DNA of 64,000 nt from Colwellia demingiae (lineage in GTDB: Bacteria; Pseudomonadota; Gammaproteobacteria; Enterobacterales; Alteromonadaceae). The position numbers were made by a program, and so were the translations under genes. The notes under the pieces are model-generated. The model was not told the origin of the DNA. It did no database searches and saw only the letters and a list, made by a program, of their open reading frames with translations. The stretch covers positions 62,001 through 126,000 of the forward strand of contig NZ_VOLT01000009.1 in NCBI RefSeq assembly GCF_007954275.1. Direction: 5' to 3'. Below, piece after piece: positions 27,065-38,241 of the stretch. The stretch's first letter is position 1; each line of letters opens with the position of its first letter.

Positions 27065-27972
27065 TAAAAAATATCTGCCTGACTAATATCAAGCTGTTCA
27101 AGCTGTCTGAAATAGGGTGTTAAATCTTCTTTCTTACCAAAGCGAGGGTAATCATGCATTTTTAAATAAGGACGTGAATTCACTTCTAAAAATATGCATT
27201 TTTGCTCGGTATAATCTTTGGTAATGTCTTGTTCAAAAATAACATCAATACCTAATATATTCGCGTCAAACAAGTCTAATACTTTTAAAAATAACGCTGT
27301 ATTTTTCATCGATATAGTTGTTTTATCGATCGTTTTAACAACACCACCTGGTGCTAATGAAATCCGATAAAATAAAGTGATCACATCACCTTCAGCGGGA
27401 ATGTCATCCATAGTTAAATTTTGCTTCTTTAAAAAATTAACCGTTGTGGCATTTTTTTTAAGAGGTGAAATACACGGAAATAATTCCATCGATTCACGCA
27501 CAACATTTTCTTGATCAATGAGCTCATGGATTGTCATTTTTCCGTCGCCCATTACAAAGGGGGCGAAACGTTCAATCACCGACATCACTTGGCCTTTAAT
27601 GACCACGACGCGATAGTTCTTCCCTTGTAAATATTGTTCAACAACCGTCGATGGCCACCACAGTTTCGCCAAAAATATGGCCTTATATAATTGTCTAAAG
27701 TTAGTAATAGGAAAATGACTACCGCGCGAAAAACCACTTACATTGGGTTTAATAACTAATGGAAATCCATGTTCTTTAGCAAATTGATGAGCGACCCAAG
27801 GGTTAAAGAATATTTTACCTTGGGCATGAGGAATACTACCTTTTGAAAAAACATCGCGCGCTTGTTCTTTCGAGCGACAGCCCTTGCGTGTTTCTAACGA
27901 ATTGTAACTACTGCATCCACCCATGAATTTTTGACTGATCCACGCGTATATAATTTTCTTAATGGCTTTCAT
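27064..27972 (-). CDS. ATP-grasp ligase, cyanophycin-synthetase-like
   Basis: 302 aa from the ATG at 27972, which has GAGG six bases upstream; an ATG at 27984 is the alternative. ATP-grasp features are visible: GFPLVIKPNVSGFSRG, VVEQYLQGKNYRVVVIKGQV, FVMGDGKMTIHELID, and the metal-binding CIFLEVNSRP near the C-terminus. The closest pattern I know is the ATP-grasp domain of cyanophycin synthetases and GshAB-type ligases, which join a carboxylate to an amine via an acyl phosphate. The N-terminal 45 residues are basic and Cys-rich (GGCSSYNS...RKGC). It overlaps the upstream ATP-grasp-like gene by 14 bp. Confidence 0.8.
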   Translation of the reverse strand: MKAIKKIIYAWISQKFMGGCSSYNSLETRKGCRSKEQARDVFSKGSIPHAQGKIFFNPWVAHQFAKEHGFPLVIKPNVSGFSRGSHFPITNFRQLYKAIFLAKLWWPSTVVEQYLQGKNYRVVVIKGQVMSVIERFAPFVMGDGKMTIHELIDQENVVRESMELFPCISPLKKNATTVNFLKKQNLTMDDIPAEGDVITLFYRISLAPGGVVKTIDKTTISMKNTALFLKVLDLFDANILGIDVIFEQDITKDYTEQKCIFLEVNSRPYLKMHDYPRFGKKEDLTPYFRQLEQLDISQADIF

Positions 27973-28804
27973 TGCCAACCTCATTTTCTTTTATCGTATG
28001 TTGACGCATCAACCCTAGTTTTCTAAAAAATATTGCCTTATGAGGCTGGTTTTTAGGAATTCGTTTAGTGACATTAGCCAGAGAATACATAGCGTTAAAA
28101 ACAAAACGTATGTTATCAATTGTTCGGCGCTGCTGACACAATAAGACAAGTGGCATGGGCACAAATAAGTTAATTTCTATTACCTCAAATTTCCCGGCCA
28201 CTAACGCTGCTATTGAGTCTGCTCGAACACCCAACCGAGAAATTTTAAATTTCCCAATAGCGCTGGCGTGTAGAGATATTTTTTCAAGCTGCTCGCGAGA
28301 CAATTCTGGCGTAATGTCGTGGTATTGCGTTGTTTTGTTGTAAATCCCGTTGATGGGGAATTTATCTGAACTGCTATTATTAACCTGAGTAACAGATAAC
28401 ACGGCGTGTTTGGCTAAATCATGATGACTGGCAATAGTGAATATTTCAAATTCAATCGCACCACGCGCCGCCTCTTGAACTAAATAACGCATGTTGCTCG
28501 TTTTGCGCTGTAGACGTAATTGTTGAATTTGCATCAAGTTGTCAGCACGAGAAATCCCCCGCGAATTTTGTCCCCATTCAGGTTTAACAAATACAGGAAA
28601 CTCGGTCGGCTCCCTCGTGCCGTCATCCACCCATTGCTCCACGCGCCACTGATTAGGGATTAGCCTATCGATATCTAATTTAGAAAACAGCCCTTTATTT
28701 TCATTGAAGTAAGGGGCGTTTAATCGAAAGTAATACCAGGGTTTAACGCACAATCGAATACATGACACGACATAGCTTAAAATAAGTAAGATTCGGATGA
28801 ACAT
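27959..28804 (-). CDS. Second ATP-grasp-like protein
   Basis: 281 aa. FPVFVKPEWGQNSRGISRADN is an ATP-grasp nucleotide-binding pattern, YLVQEAARGAIEFEIFTI a hinge-like segment, and FEVIEINLFVPMPL retains the Glu-x-Asn metal ligands. An N-terminal hydrophobic stretch (IRILLILSYVVSCIRLCV) may anchor it to the membrane. It is divergent from the ATP-grasp protein that follows; the two overlap by 14 bp and probably act on the same molecule in succession. Substrates are unknown. A peptide-like or amino-acid-conjugate product is inference. Confidence 0.72.
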   Translation of the reverse strand: MFIRILLILSYVVSCIRLCVKPWYYFRLNAPYFNENKGLFSKLDIDRLIPNQWRVEQWVDDGTREPTEFPVFVKPEWGQNSRGISRADNLMQIQQLRLQRKTSNMRYLVQEAARGAIEFEIFTIASHHDLAKHAVLSVTQVNNSSSDKFPINGIYNKTTQYHDITPELSREQLEKISLHASAIGKFKISRLGVRADSIAALVAGKFEVIEINLFVPMPLVLLCQQRRTIDNIRFVFNAMYSLANVTKRIPKNQPHKAIFFRKLGLMRQHTIKENEVGNESH

Positions 28805-28847
28805 CTAATTATGGCCCCTATTTATTAGTGAATATTATTTGTGAATG

Positions 28848-29363
28848 TTAGTGGTTATTTTCATTGTGTTGACGACGAACAATTGCGCCATTAACTGCCG
28901 CTAAAACAAGCCCTAAAATAAATATTGATACTGCTGCGTAAAACAGTGAACCACCGTCGCTTACGCCGTTATGTAATACTTCAATGCCTAATGGTGTTAC
29001 TAAGTGAAAAAACATCGCGCCAGCCATTACGCCAGCTGATAACAAACCACCAAGGGTATGAACTAATTCACGTGATGGTACTTTGTTCACTAGGTTGAGC
29101 TTTTTTACTGCCCAAAAGGCAATCGGTGATAACAGTAATAACGATGCGAACAGTTCGAACATACCAACGGCAACGGCGCCATGTTCTACAAACCACTGAC
29201 CAAGGCCAGGAGCTATCGTTTCTTGCATCCAAACACCAATAGTGCCGAATATATGCTGGGTATCAGGGTGACCAGAAAATTTATAAGGCAATGATGATAA
29301 AAACACCTTACAAGTCCATGCAACAACTACCCAACTAAAAATGGGGATAATACGATTTTTCAT
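28848..29363 (-). CDS. DoxX-like four-helix membrane protein
   Basis: 171 aa with four hydrophobic segments: IFSWVVVAWTCKVFLSSL, AVGMFELFASLLLLSPIAFWAV, LGGLLSAGVMAGAMFFHLVTPLG and FYAAVSIFILGLVLAAVNGAIV. The first helix followed by a KF-x-G type loop and the FE-x-x-A-S-L-L-L pattern resemble the DoxX/DoxD superfamily. The role is not known; relatives are linked to redox enzymes. It lies 46 bp downstream of the YHS-protein gene and 43 bp upstream of the first ATP-grasp gene, so it may share a transcript with both. Confidence 0.7.
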   Translation of the reverse strand: MKNRIIPIFSWVVVAWTCKVFLSSLPYKFSGHPDTQHIFGTIGVWMQETIAPGLGQWFVEHGAVAVGMFELFASLLLLSPIAFWAVKKLNLVNKVPSRELVHTLGGLLSAGVMAGAMFFHLVTPLGIEVLHNGVSDGGSLFYAAVSIFILGLVLAAVNGAIVRRQHNENNH

Positions 29364-29409
29364 AATTTCTCTCTGTATCTTCTACTTCAATTAAGTAGCT
29401 ATGATGTGA

Positions 29410-29868
29410 TTATTTTAAAATACCAGGCCATTGTTTGTCGGCATCAATAATGAATTGTTCAGCGTCTTTTAACCAATCCTCTTTAACTGCAGCGTTATAG
29501 TTTAAGTAAAGTTTATTATCGATTATGGTCCACTGAAGAGGATCACCACTCGCGGTACGGCCATCTGCGGCAGCCCAAGCGCAATAACCACCGTATTGTG
29601 GTGCATACTTTTCTGGATTAGCTTTAAAAAGTGCTAAATGAGCTTGAGAACTAAACTGCCAAGTTGCTTTTTTATATTCAAAGCTATAGTCGTTATCGCC
29701 TTTAACCGGCTTACCTTGTTTGAAATAAGCGACAGCGTCGTAACCCGAAACAGCAAGGTCACTGAAATATTCGGTATATATTTCAGATTCAGCATGGGCA
29801 CTTGTGGTAAATAACAACAAACAACTGATAAAGGTAAAGGCTGTAAGATTTCTAATGATCAAACTCAT
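29410..29868 (-). CDS. Exported YHS-domain protein
   Basis: 152 aa. A signal peptide ends near AHA-ES (residue 27). The mature protein has the YHS-type pattern: LAVSGYDAVAYFKQGKPVKG, YEYKKATWQFSS-like strand, FKANPEKYAPQYGGYCAWA, and a conserved WTIIDNKLYLNYN. YHS domains are thought to bind metal or heme-like ligands; this exported subgroup is widespread in marine proteobacteria without a defined function. A single Cys lies in GGYCAW. The first gene of a possible YHS-DoxX-ATP-grasp transcript. Confidence 0.88.
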   Translation of the reverse strand: MSLIIRNLTAFTFISCLLLFTTSAHAESEIYTEYFSDLAVSGYDAVAYFKQGKPVKGDNDYSFEYKKATWQFSSQAHLALFKANPEKYAPQYGGYCAWAAADGRTASGDPLQWTIIDNKLYLNYNAAVKEDWLKDAEQFIIDADKQWPGILK

Positions 29869-30380
29869 GTTAAGTTTCTCTTAAATTTTTAATATTAACG
29901 ATTAAGCATATAGATAGCCGTTTATGCCTTTATCTTTCATTTTTTTTATTTTTTTGTGATATGAATTCAATTAATTGAATAATACTCAAATCAGAGTTGT
30001 TTGTTACTAAGAATAAAAGCACGATTTATTTACAAATAAAGTTCCTATATAAGTAAGTTATTTCAGAGAAAATATTATTATTAGCTATTAAAATATCTAC
30101 TTTAAGATCAGTTTTTTACCAGAAGTTGTTGTACATTTTCACGAGACATAGCAAAGGGTGATTGAAAATTACCTCTTTGCTCTACTCATAGTTAACGGTT
30201 GGTGTAATAATTTGTTGAATAATGGACATTGCTGCATTAAAGAAGTGTCGAGTTGGTTTTTCAAATAAATATTCATTTTTCATTAATATTATTGAATATC
30301 AGCGTCTAAATGGAGTAAAAATTCATTTTCAACATGATATACTCGAAATACTGTCCTGTTTTAAAAAAAGTTAAGTCGTT
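29869..30380. other. Gene-free divergent region, YHS gene to ydiJ
   Basis: AT-rich, no gene longer than about 25 codons that I can support. It must carry promoters for both divergent genes. A minus-strand open run near 30115-30187 ends in QQLLVKN and could be a tiny fossil, but it is too short to call. Confidence 0.4.
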
Positions 30381-33300
30381 ATGCTTCCCCATATTAGCCA
30401 TAAAAATCATCTTCCTCCTTTATATGACGATTTTGTTAGTTCATTAAAAGACAAAAACTTTACTGGTGATATTAATGCCAGTTACAGTGCGAGACTATCA
30501 GTCGCAACCGACAACAGCATTTATCAGCAGTTGCCGCAATTGGTTATTCATCCACGTTCTAAAGCCGATATTGTGTTACTGGCTAAAACAGCCAGTAATG
30601 CGCAATATCTTAGTATAAAATTCAGCGCACGTGGTGGTGGTACCGGTACTAACGGACAGAGCTTAACACCGGGTGTTGTGATTGATTTATCTAAATACAT
30701 GAATAAAGTATTAGAGATCAATGTTGAGCAAAAGTGGGTACGTGTCGAAGCCGGTGTGATTAAAGATCAACTCAATGATTATTTACGCCCTCATGGTTTT
30801 TTCTTTGCCCCAGATCTATCTACCTCGAACCGAGCCACTGTTGGCGGTATGATCAATACTGATGCTTCTGGACAAGGCTCGTTAGTTTATGGAAAAACGT
30901 CTAACCATGTTTTAGCCTTAGAGTCGGTACTTGTTAATGGTGAAGTATTGAATACAGAGCCAATGACTTTAGCGCAAGCAAAGGACTTAGCTGAGCAAAG
31001 TACTATTGAGGGCAATAATCATGGAGACACTGCTGCAAGCTCTCATTCAACTTCTCATGCAAGGATTATGGCGCAAGTAATTGACTCATGTATTGAAAAT
31101 CGCGAATTAGTGTTAAAGACATTTCCACGATTAAATCGTTTTTTAACGGGTTATGATTTAGAGAACGTATTAAAAGCAAACGATGATGGTGACATTATTG
31201 GCGTTGATTTATCACGCTTGATCACTGGCTCTGAAGGCTCATTAGCGTTTGTATGCGAAGCAAAGTTAAACATTAATCCTATTCGTGTTGCTAAAACACT
31301 GATTAATATCAAATACGATAGTTTTGACTCTGCACTGCGTCATTCCCCTGCGTTGGTTGAAGCCAAAGCAACGTCAGTAGAAACCATAGATTCAAGGGTA
31401 TTAAATCTCGCGAAGCAAGATATTGTTTGGCACAGTGTCAGTGATTTAATCACTGATGTGCCAGGAAAAGTGATGGATGGCATTAACGTTGTTGAATATA
31501 ACGGCGATAGCATTGAAGGTTTAGCTGCTCAGGTTGCAGAACTCACCTCAGGCCTTGATGTTTTAATTAGCAAAGATGGTTCATTAGATAAGTCATCAGA
31601 AAGTCGTGGCGTCATTGGTTATCAAGTGACTTCAGATCTTGCCAGTATTAACAAAATTTATGCCATGCGTAAAAAAGCGGTTGGTCTGTTAGGTAAAGCG
31701 GAAGGTAGTCAAAAACCGCTAGCCTTTGCTGAAGATACAGCGGTACCGCCAGAAAATCTTGCTGATTTTATTGCTGAGTTTCGTGCACTATTAGATGGTT
31801 ATGAATTAAATTATGGCATGTTTGGTCATGTCGATGCTGGGGTGTTACATGTACGCCCAGCACTTGATATGTGCGATCCTGAGCAAGAAAAATTATTACG
31901 CACCATTTCTGATGAGGTCGTTAAACTAACGGCTAAATACGGTGGTCTTATGTGGGGTGAACACGGTAAGGGCTATCGCAGTGAATATGGCCCTGAGTTT
32001 TTTGGTGAGCACCTGTTTAACGAACTTAGAAAAATAAAAGCGGTGTTTGACCCGCTTAATAAAATGAACCCTGGTAAAATTTGTACGCCAATTGACTCAA
32101 GTGAGCAATTAGTAAGCGTTGATGATACCAAGCGCGGTTATTACGATAGACAAATCCCTGTGACGGTTAAAGAGTCATTTACTGCCGCAATGGATTGTAA
32201 CGGCAACGGTTTGTGCTTTAACTATGATGCTGATAGCCCAATGTGCCCATCGAGCAAAATTACCCGTGATAGACGTCACTCTCCCAAAGGTCGTGCTGGA
32301 TTAATGCGTGAATGGTTACGTTTATTAGAGAAACAGGGTGTTGATATTCTTAAACTAGAAGATAACATTAATGCATCTAAAAGCATTTGGTCGGTTAAAG
32401 AGATATTAACGAATGCCGCTGATAAACTTCGCATTAATTTTATTAGTAAACCGCAACAAGATGAAAATGGTAATGGTGATTTCTCTCATGAAGTAATGGA
32501 TGCAATGCAAGGTTGTTTAGCGTGTAAAGCATGTGCGAGCCAATGTCCTATCAAAGTAGATGTGCCTGATTTTAGGTCACGCTTTATCAATATATATTAC
32601 TCTCGTTATGCCAGACCGTTAAAAGATCACCTTGTCGCTAACGTGGAGATACTTGCGCCATTAATGGCTAAAGCGCCTAAAATTGTTAATGCGGTCCTTA
32701 ACACTAAGATCTATGACAAGCTATCAGCCAAAACGATTGGTTATGTTAATACGCCTTTACTATCTGTACCTACCTTAAAAAAACAAGTGAAAAAAGCGGG
32801 TTTTTCTGGTTTTGATTTAAGTAAATTACAGGGATTAACCACGCAACAACGCAAAGGTTATGTACTGATAGTACAAGACCCTTTCACCTCGTTTTATGAT
32901 GCTACCACGGTAGAAAGTATGATGAGCCTGATTAAAAAGTTGGGTTTAGAGCCTATTTTATTGCCCTTCAAGCCAAATGGTAAAGCGCAACATGTTAAAG
33001 GCTTTTTAGCACGTTTCGCTAAAACAGCAAAATCAAGCAGTGATTTTTTAAATCAACTAGCGGCACTTGAAATTCCTATGTTGGGAATGGATGCCTCAAT
33101 GGTGCTGTGTTACCGCGATGAGTACGCTAAAACGTTGCAAGAAAAACGCGGTAACTTTTCGGTATTGCTTGCCCATGAATGGTTATTAACTTTTATTAAA
33201 GAAGATACTGCTTTTAAGGGGACATTGGCCTTAACAGAACATCCAAAAGGGAAGGTCTTCAAACTCTTCTCACATTGCACAGAAAAAACTGCTTTAGTAA

Positions 33301-33578
33301 ATAGTGAAAATGAATGGCAATCTATTTTTGACCACTTCGGTTTAGCCTTAGAAAAAGTGAGTGTCGGTTGTTGCGGAATGGCAGGCACTTACGGACATGA
33401 AAAAACGAATGTAGATAATTCTAAAGGTTTATTTGAATTGAGCTGGCAGGCAAAGCTAGAAACTCTAGCGAGCGAACAAGTATTGGCAACTGGCTTTTCT
33501 TGTCGTTCACAAGTGAAGCGTTTTAGTGATTTGAAAGCCAGACATCCTGTAGAAGCTATATTGGATTCTTTAAGCTAA
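30381..33578 (+). CDS. ydiJ: FAD/Fe-S D-2-hydroxyglutarate dehydrogenase, YdiJ-type
   Basis: 1065 aa, close to E. coli YdiJ (1018 aa). The N-terminal FAD-binding PCMH domain contains KFSARGGGTGTNGQSL and TVGGMINTDASGQGS, followed by an FAD-oxidase C-terminal domain with MFGHVDAGVLHVRP and WGEHGKGYRSEY. Next comes a 4Fe-4S region (CLACKACASQCP, near residue 713) and a C-terminal cysteine-rich domain with SVGCCGMAGTYG. This one-chain arrangement oxidises D-2-hydroxyglutarate, passing electrons to an acceptor; the specific substrate is known from E. coli work and inferred here. It appears monocistronic. Confidence 0.92.
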   Translation: MLPHISHKNHLPPLYDDFVSSLKDKNFTGDINASYSARLSVATDNSIYQQLPQLVIHPRSKADIVLLAKTASNAQYLSIKFSARGGGTGTNGQSLTPGVVIDLSKYMNKVLEINVEQKWVRVEAGVIKDQLNDYLRPHGFFFAPDLSTSNRATVGGMINTDASGQGSLVYGKTSNHVLALESVLVNGEVLNTEPMTLAQAKDLAEQSTIEGNNHGDTAASSHSTSHARIMAQVIDSCIENRELVLKTFPRLNRFLTGYDLENVLKANDDGDIIGVDLSRLITGSEGSLAFVCEAKLNINPIRVAKTLINIKYDSFDSALRHSPALVEAKATSVETIDSRVLNLAKQDIVWHSVSDLITDVPGKVMDGINVVEYNGDSIEGLAAQVAELTSGLDVLISKDGSLDKSSESRGVIGYQVTSDLASINKIYAMRKKAVGLLGKAEGSQKPLAFAEDTAVPPENLADFIAEFRALLDGYELNYGMFGHVDAGVLHVRPALDMCDPEQEKLLRTISDEVVKLTAKYGGLMWGEHGKGYRSEYGPEFFGEHLFNELRKIKAVFDPLNKMNPGKICTPIDSSEQLVSVDDTKRGYYDRQIPVTVKESFTAAMDCNGNGLCFNYDADSPMCPSSKITRDRRHSPKGRAGLMREWLRLLEKQGVDILKLEDNINASKSIWSVKEILTNAADKLRINFISKPQQDENGNGDFSHEVMDAMQGCLACKACASQCPIKVDVPDFRSRFINIYYSRYARPLKDHLVANVEILAPLMAKAPKIVNAVLNTKIYDKLSAKTIGYVNTPLLSVPTLKKQVKKAGFSGFDLSKLQGLTTQQRKGYVLIVQDPFTSFYDATTVESMMSLIKKLGLEPILLPFKPNGKAQHVKGFLARFAKTAKSSSDFLNQLAALEIPMLGMDASMVLCYRDEYAKTLQEKRGNFSVLLAHEWLLTFIKEDTAFKGTLALTEHPKGKVFKLFSHCTEKTALVNSENEWQSIFDHFGLALEKVSVGCCGMAGTYGHEKTNVDNSKGLFELSWQAKLETLASEQVLATGFSCRSQVKRFSDLKARHPVEAILDSLS

Positions 33579-33602
33579 AAGTAAGGGTAAAAGTAAAGTT
33601 AG

Positions 33603-33642
33603 TCACTTATTGTACAAGACAATGATCTTGCTCAATAAGTGA
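33603..33642 (+). terminator. Possible terminator hairpin after ydiJ
   Basis: Outer arms TCACTTATTG and CAATAAGTGA, inner arms CAAGA and TCTTG. There is no strong T-run, so termination is uncertain; it lies about 25 bp past the ydiJ stop. Confidence 0.45.
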
Positions 33643-33711
33643 TGATGTTTAATGTTGATATATTATCTTTGTATTAAATTTTTATTATTTTTAATTTTTA
33701 CAGAGTAATTT

Positions 33712-33945
33712 ATGACAGAAAAACGCTTAGTTCTATTATTAAAAACTTCTATTTGCATTGGAATATCTCTGATTCTGTTAGGAATTTACTTACACTCATT
33801 TAGTGGTTATATGGAGTCACTCGGCGTAACAGGCATTATTATTAGTGCTATGTGTATTGCCTTTGGCTTGGTATTTTCCTTACCGACAAAAATGTATCTG
33901 ACCTTTCTTTTAGTTAAACGTGAAAGCGAAGCAAAAAATCAATAA
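33712..33945 (+). CDS. 77-aa two-helix membrane protein, unknown
   Basis: Two hydrophobic segments (TSICIGISLILLGIYLHSF and VTGIIISAMCIAFGLVFSL) are followed by a second basic/hydrophobic tail ending SEAKNQ. A modest ribosome-binding sequence (CAGAGTAATTT) precedes the ATG. It may be a small inner-membrane protein; no family is recognised. It lies in its own interval between ydiJ and pheS. Confidence 0.6.
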   Translation: MTEKRLVLLLKTSICIGISLILLGIYLHSFSGYMESLGVTGIIISAMCIAFGLVFSLPTKMYLTFLLVKRESEAKNQ

Positions 33946-35286
<1,341 letters not shown>

Positions 35287-35297
35287 GAAAACTCATA

Positions 35298-37721
35298 ATG
35301 AAATTTAGTGAATCTTGGTTACGTGAATGGGTTAATCCTGCACTTTCTTCTGATGATTTAGCGCATCAAATAACAATGGCTGGCTTAGAGGTTGACGGTG
35401 TTGATCCGGTAGCAGGCGAGTTTAGTGGCGTTGTTATTGGTGAAGTGGTTGAATGTGGACCACATCCTGATGCTGATAAGTTGCAAGTAACAAAAATTAG
35501 TTTAGGCGATTACAGTTCTACTACGGTAGAAAAAGGCGAATTAGTTACTATCGTTTGTGGTGCTAAAAACTGTCGTCTAGGTTTAAAAGTTGCGGTTGCA
35601 ACAGTCGGCGCAGTATTACCCGGCGACTTTAAAATTAAGAAAGCAAAATTACGTGGTGTTCCATCTTTTGGTATGTTGTGTAGTGAATCTGAAATTGGTT
35701 TAGCCGATGACTCAGATGGCATTATGGAATTAGCCAATGATGCGCCATTAGGTCAATGTGTCCGTGAATATTTAGATTTAAATGACGTGACTATTGACGT
35801 TGATTTAACGGCTAACCGTGGTGATTGTCTAGGCCTTAAAGGTTTAGCTCGTGAAGTAGGTGTGTTGAACTCTTTAGAAGTTACCGAGCCAACAATTACT
35901 GCAGCAACGCCAACAATTGATGATGCTATTACGATTAATATTGACGCAAACGAAGCATGTCCTCGTTACTTGGGTCGTGTTATCAAGGGTATTAACTCTA
36001 AAGCAACGACGCCACTTTGGATGGTAGAAAAGCTTCGTCGTTGTGGCACTCGTTCAATAGACCCCGTTGTTGATGTAACTAACTACATTTTACTTGAATT
36101 GGGTCATCCGATGCATGCTTTCGATTTAGCAAAGCTAGAAGGTGGCATTAACGTACGTTTCGCTAATAAAGACGAAAAATTAACGTTATTAGATGAAAAC
36201 GAAGTGACGTTAAAAGAAGGTACTTTAGTTATTGCTGATGAGAACAAAGCATTAGCCATGGCAGGTATCTTTGGTGGTCTAGAATCAGGTGTTACCAATA
36301 ACACCACTGATATCTTTTTAGAAAGTGCATTTTTTGCACCGTTAGCTATCTTAGGTAAAGCACGTCAATACGGCTTACATACAGACTCTTCACATCGTTA
36401 TGAACGTGGTATTGACCCAACGTTACAGCATGATGCAATGGAGCGAGCGACTGAATTATTACTTACAATTGTTGGTGGTCAAGCAGGTCCAGTTGTTGAA
36501 GCTAAATCTGATGCAGATATTCCACAAACAAAAGACGTAAACTTACGTCGTAAAATGTTAGATAGTCGAATTGGTCATCACATTGAAGATGCACAAGTGA
36601 GTGAAATTCTTACGCGTCTTGGTTTTACTGTAACTACTACAGGTGAAAGCCTAGCTAAAGTATGGCAAGTAATTGTGCCAGCTTACCGTTTTGATATTAA
36701 AATCGAAGTTGATTTAATTGAAGAAGTTGCCCGTATTTTTGGTTATAACAATATTCCAAATATTGCACCAAAAGCTACCTTGAAAATGTGTGAGCAAAAA
36801 GAAGCTAATCTTTCTTTATCAAATCTGAAACAAGCTTTAGTTAATCGTGATTACCAAGAAGCGATCACCTACAGTTTTGTTGATCCGAAAGTACAAGCCT
36901 TATTGCATCCAGGACAAGAGGTGATGACGTTACCACATCCAATCTCTTCTGAAATGTCGGTAATGCGTCTAAGTTTATGGACCGGTTTGTTACAGTCGAT
37001 GGTTTACAATCAAAATCGTCAGCAAGGTCGAATTCGTTTATTTGAGACTGGCTTGCGTTTTGTTCCAGATGAAAATGCAGAAAACGGTGTTCGTCAGCAA
37101 AATATGATCGCCGGTGTTATTAGTGGTCTTCGTGTTGATGAACATTGGAGCATGGAAAAAGCGGCAACTGACTTTTATGATATTAAAGGTGATGTTGAAG
37201 CTTTATTGGCACTGACTTGTGACGCACAAGGTTATGAGTTTTCAAAAGCTGAGGTTGATGCTTTACATCCGGGTCAAACGGCACAAATCACTAAAAATGG
37301 CGTTTTTGTCGGTTGTGTTGGAACCTTACATCCTGAATTAGAAAGAAAATTAGGATTAAACGGTCGAACATTAATTTTCGAACTATTATTGTCTGAAGTC
37401 TTAGTGCAAAAAATCCCTGAAGCCAGCGATATATCTCGCTTTCCTGCCAATCGCCGCGACCTAGCGATAGTAGTAAAAGAGGATGTTGATGCAAAAAATG
37501 TGTTACAACTTATTGAAAAGGTTGGCGGAAATTATTTAATTGATCTAAACTTATTTGATGTATACAAAGGTCAAGGCATTGATGACGGTTTTAAAAGTCT
37601 AGCTATCGCCCTAGTATTACAAGATACCAGTAAAACTCTTGAAGAAAAAGACATCACTGATGTCATTGATAGAGTTGTTGCAACATTAAAAACAGAACTA
37701 AATGCATCACTGAGGGACTAA
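35298..37721 (+). CDS. pheT: Phenylalanyl-tRNA synthetase beta subunit
   Basis: 807 aa. The N-terminal EMAP-like tRNA-binding domain ([34 protein letters not shown]) is followed by the B3/B4 editing domain, the B5 region ([16 protein letters not shown]), the class II-like catalytic fold and a C-terminal anticodon-binding ferredoxin-fold domain ([14 protein letters not shown]). The usual full length is kept. It lies between pheS and ihfA, 3 bp before the latter, the conserved gammaproteobacterial order. Confidence 0.98.
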   Translation: MKFSESWLREWVNPALSSDDLAHQITMAGLEVDGVDPVAGEFSGVVIGEVVECGPHPDADKLQVTKISLGDYSSTTVEKGELVTIVCGAKNCRLGLKVAVATVGAVLPGDFKIKKAKLRGVPSFGMLCSESEIGLADDSDGIMELANDAPLGQCVREYLDLNDVTIDVDLTANRGDCLGLKGLAREVGVLNSLEVTEPTITAATPTIDDAITINIDANEACPRYLGRVIKGINSKATTPLWMVEKLRRCGTRSIDPVVDVTNYILLELGHPMHAFDLAKLEGGINVRFANKDEKLTLLDENEVTLKEGTLVIADENKALAMAGIFGGLESGVTNNTTDIFLESAFFAPLAILGKARQYGLHTDSSHRYERGIDPTLQHDAMERATELLLTIVGGQAGPVVEAKSDADIPQTKDVNLRRKMLDSRIGHHIEDAQVSEILTRLGFTVTTTGESLAKVWQVIVPAYRFDIKIEVDLIEEVARIFGYNNIPNIAPKATLKMCEQKEANLSLSNLKQALVNRDYQEAITYSFVDPKVQALLHPGQEVMTLPHPISSEMSVMRLSLWTGLLQSMVYNQNRQQGRIRLFETGLRFVPDENAENGVRQQNMIAGVISGLRVDEHWSMEKAATDFYDIKGDVEALLALTCDAQGYEFSKAEVDALHPGQTAQITKNGVFVGCVGTLHPELERKLGLNGRTLIFELLLSEVLVQKIPEASDISRFPANRRDLAIVVKEDVDAKNVLQLIEKVGGNYLIDLNLFDVYKGQGIDDGFKSLAIALVLQDTSKTLEEKDITDVIDRVVATLKTELNASLRD

Positions 37722-37724
37722 GCA

Positions 37725-38018
37725 ATGGCGCTTACCAAAGCAGAAGTAGCAGAACATTTATTTGAAAAAGTTGGGCTGAGCAAGCGCGACGCAAAAGACA
37801 TGGTTGAAATCTTCTTTGAAGAAATTCGCGAAACTTTAGAAAGCGGTGATCAAGTTAAGCTTTCAGGTTTTGGCAATTTCGACCTACGTTTAAAAAGCGA
37901 GCGTCCTGGACGTAATCCTAAAACGGGTGAAGATATTCCAATCTCTGCCCGTAAAGTGGTTACCTTTAGACCAGGCCAAAAACTGAAAAGCCGTGTAGAA
38001 GACGGAAATAGTGACTAA
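37725..38018 (+). CDS. ihfA: Integration host factor alpha subunit
   Basis: 97 aa, DNA-bending HU/IHF family. [28 protein letters not shown] and the beta-arm [14 protein letters not shown] with its Pro that intercalates DNA are typical of IhfA. It forms a heterodimer with IhfB. The pheT-ihfA junction is only 3 bp, so expression is coupled to the synthetase operon, as in E. coli. Confidence 0.98.
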   Translation: MALTKAEVAEHLFEKVGLSKRDAKDMVEIFFEEIRETLESGDQVKLSGFGNFDLRLKSERPGRNPKTGEDIPISARKVVTFRPGQKLKSRVEDGNSD

Positions 38019-38137
38019 ATAAATATAGCGACTAAAATAAGGAATGTTAATTTCGCTAATTTAAGCTGAATAATTTTATTATTCATTTTTACTTCCTTAT
38101 TCTGTAGGTGATCCAGTACTTGCTGAAATAAAATAAT

Positions 38138-38173
38138 AAAACCCGTATTAGTGGAAGCTAATACGGGTTTTTT
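38138..38173. terminator. Strong terminator between ihfA and the BatD-like gene
   Basis: Stem AAAACCCGTATTAG, loop TGGAAG, arm CTAATACGGGTTTTTT. Because both sides are A/T-flanked it can serve both convergent operons. Confidence 0.9.
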
Positions 38174-38241
38174 ATGGATAAAATAAAGCTAAAAGGTGGA
38201 GCACCACTCGTTAATTAATTCACTATGATTTATTAACGCCT

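Noticed and set aside
30115-30187. Minus-strand open run in the ydiJ upstream region that reads like the end of a protein
   Set aside because: Only about 24 codons without a start or a recognisable motif; chance is the simpler explanation.
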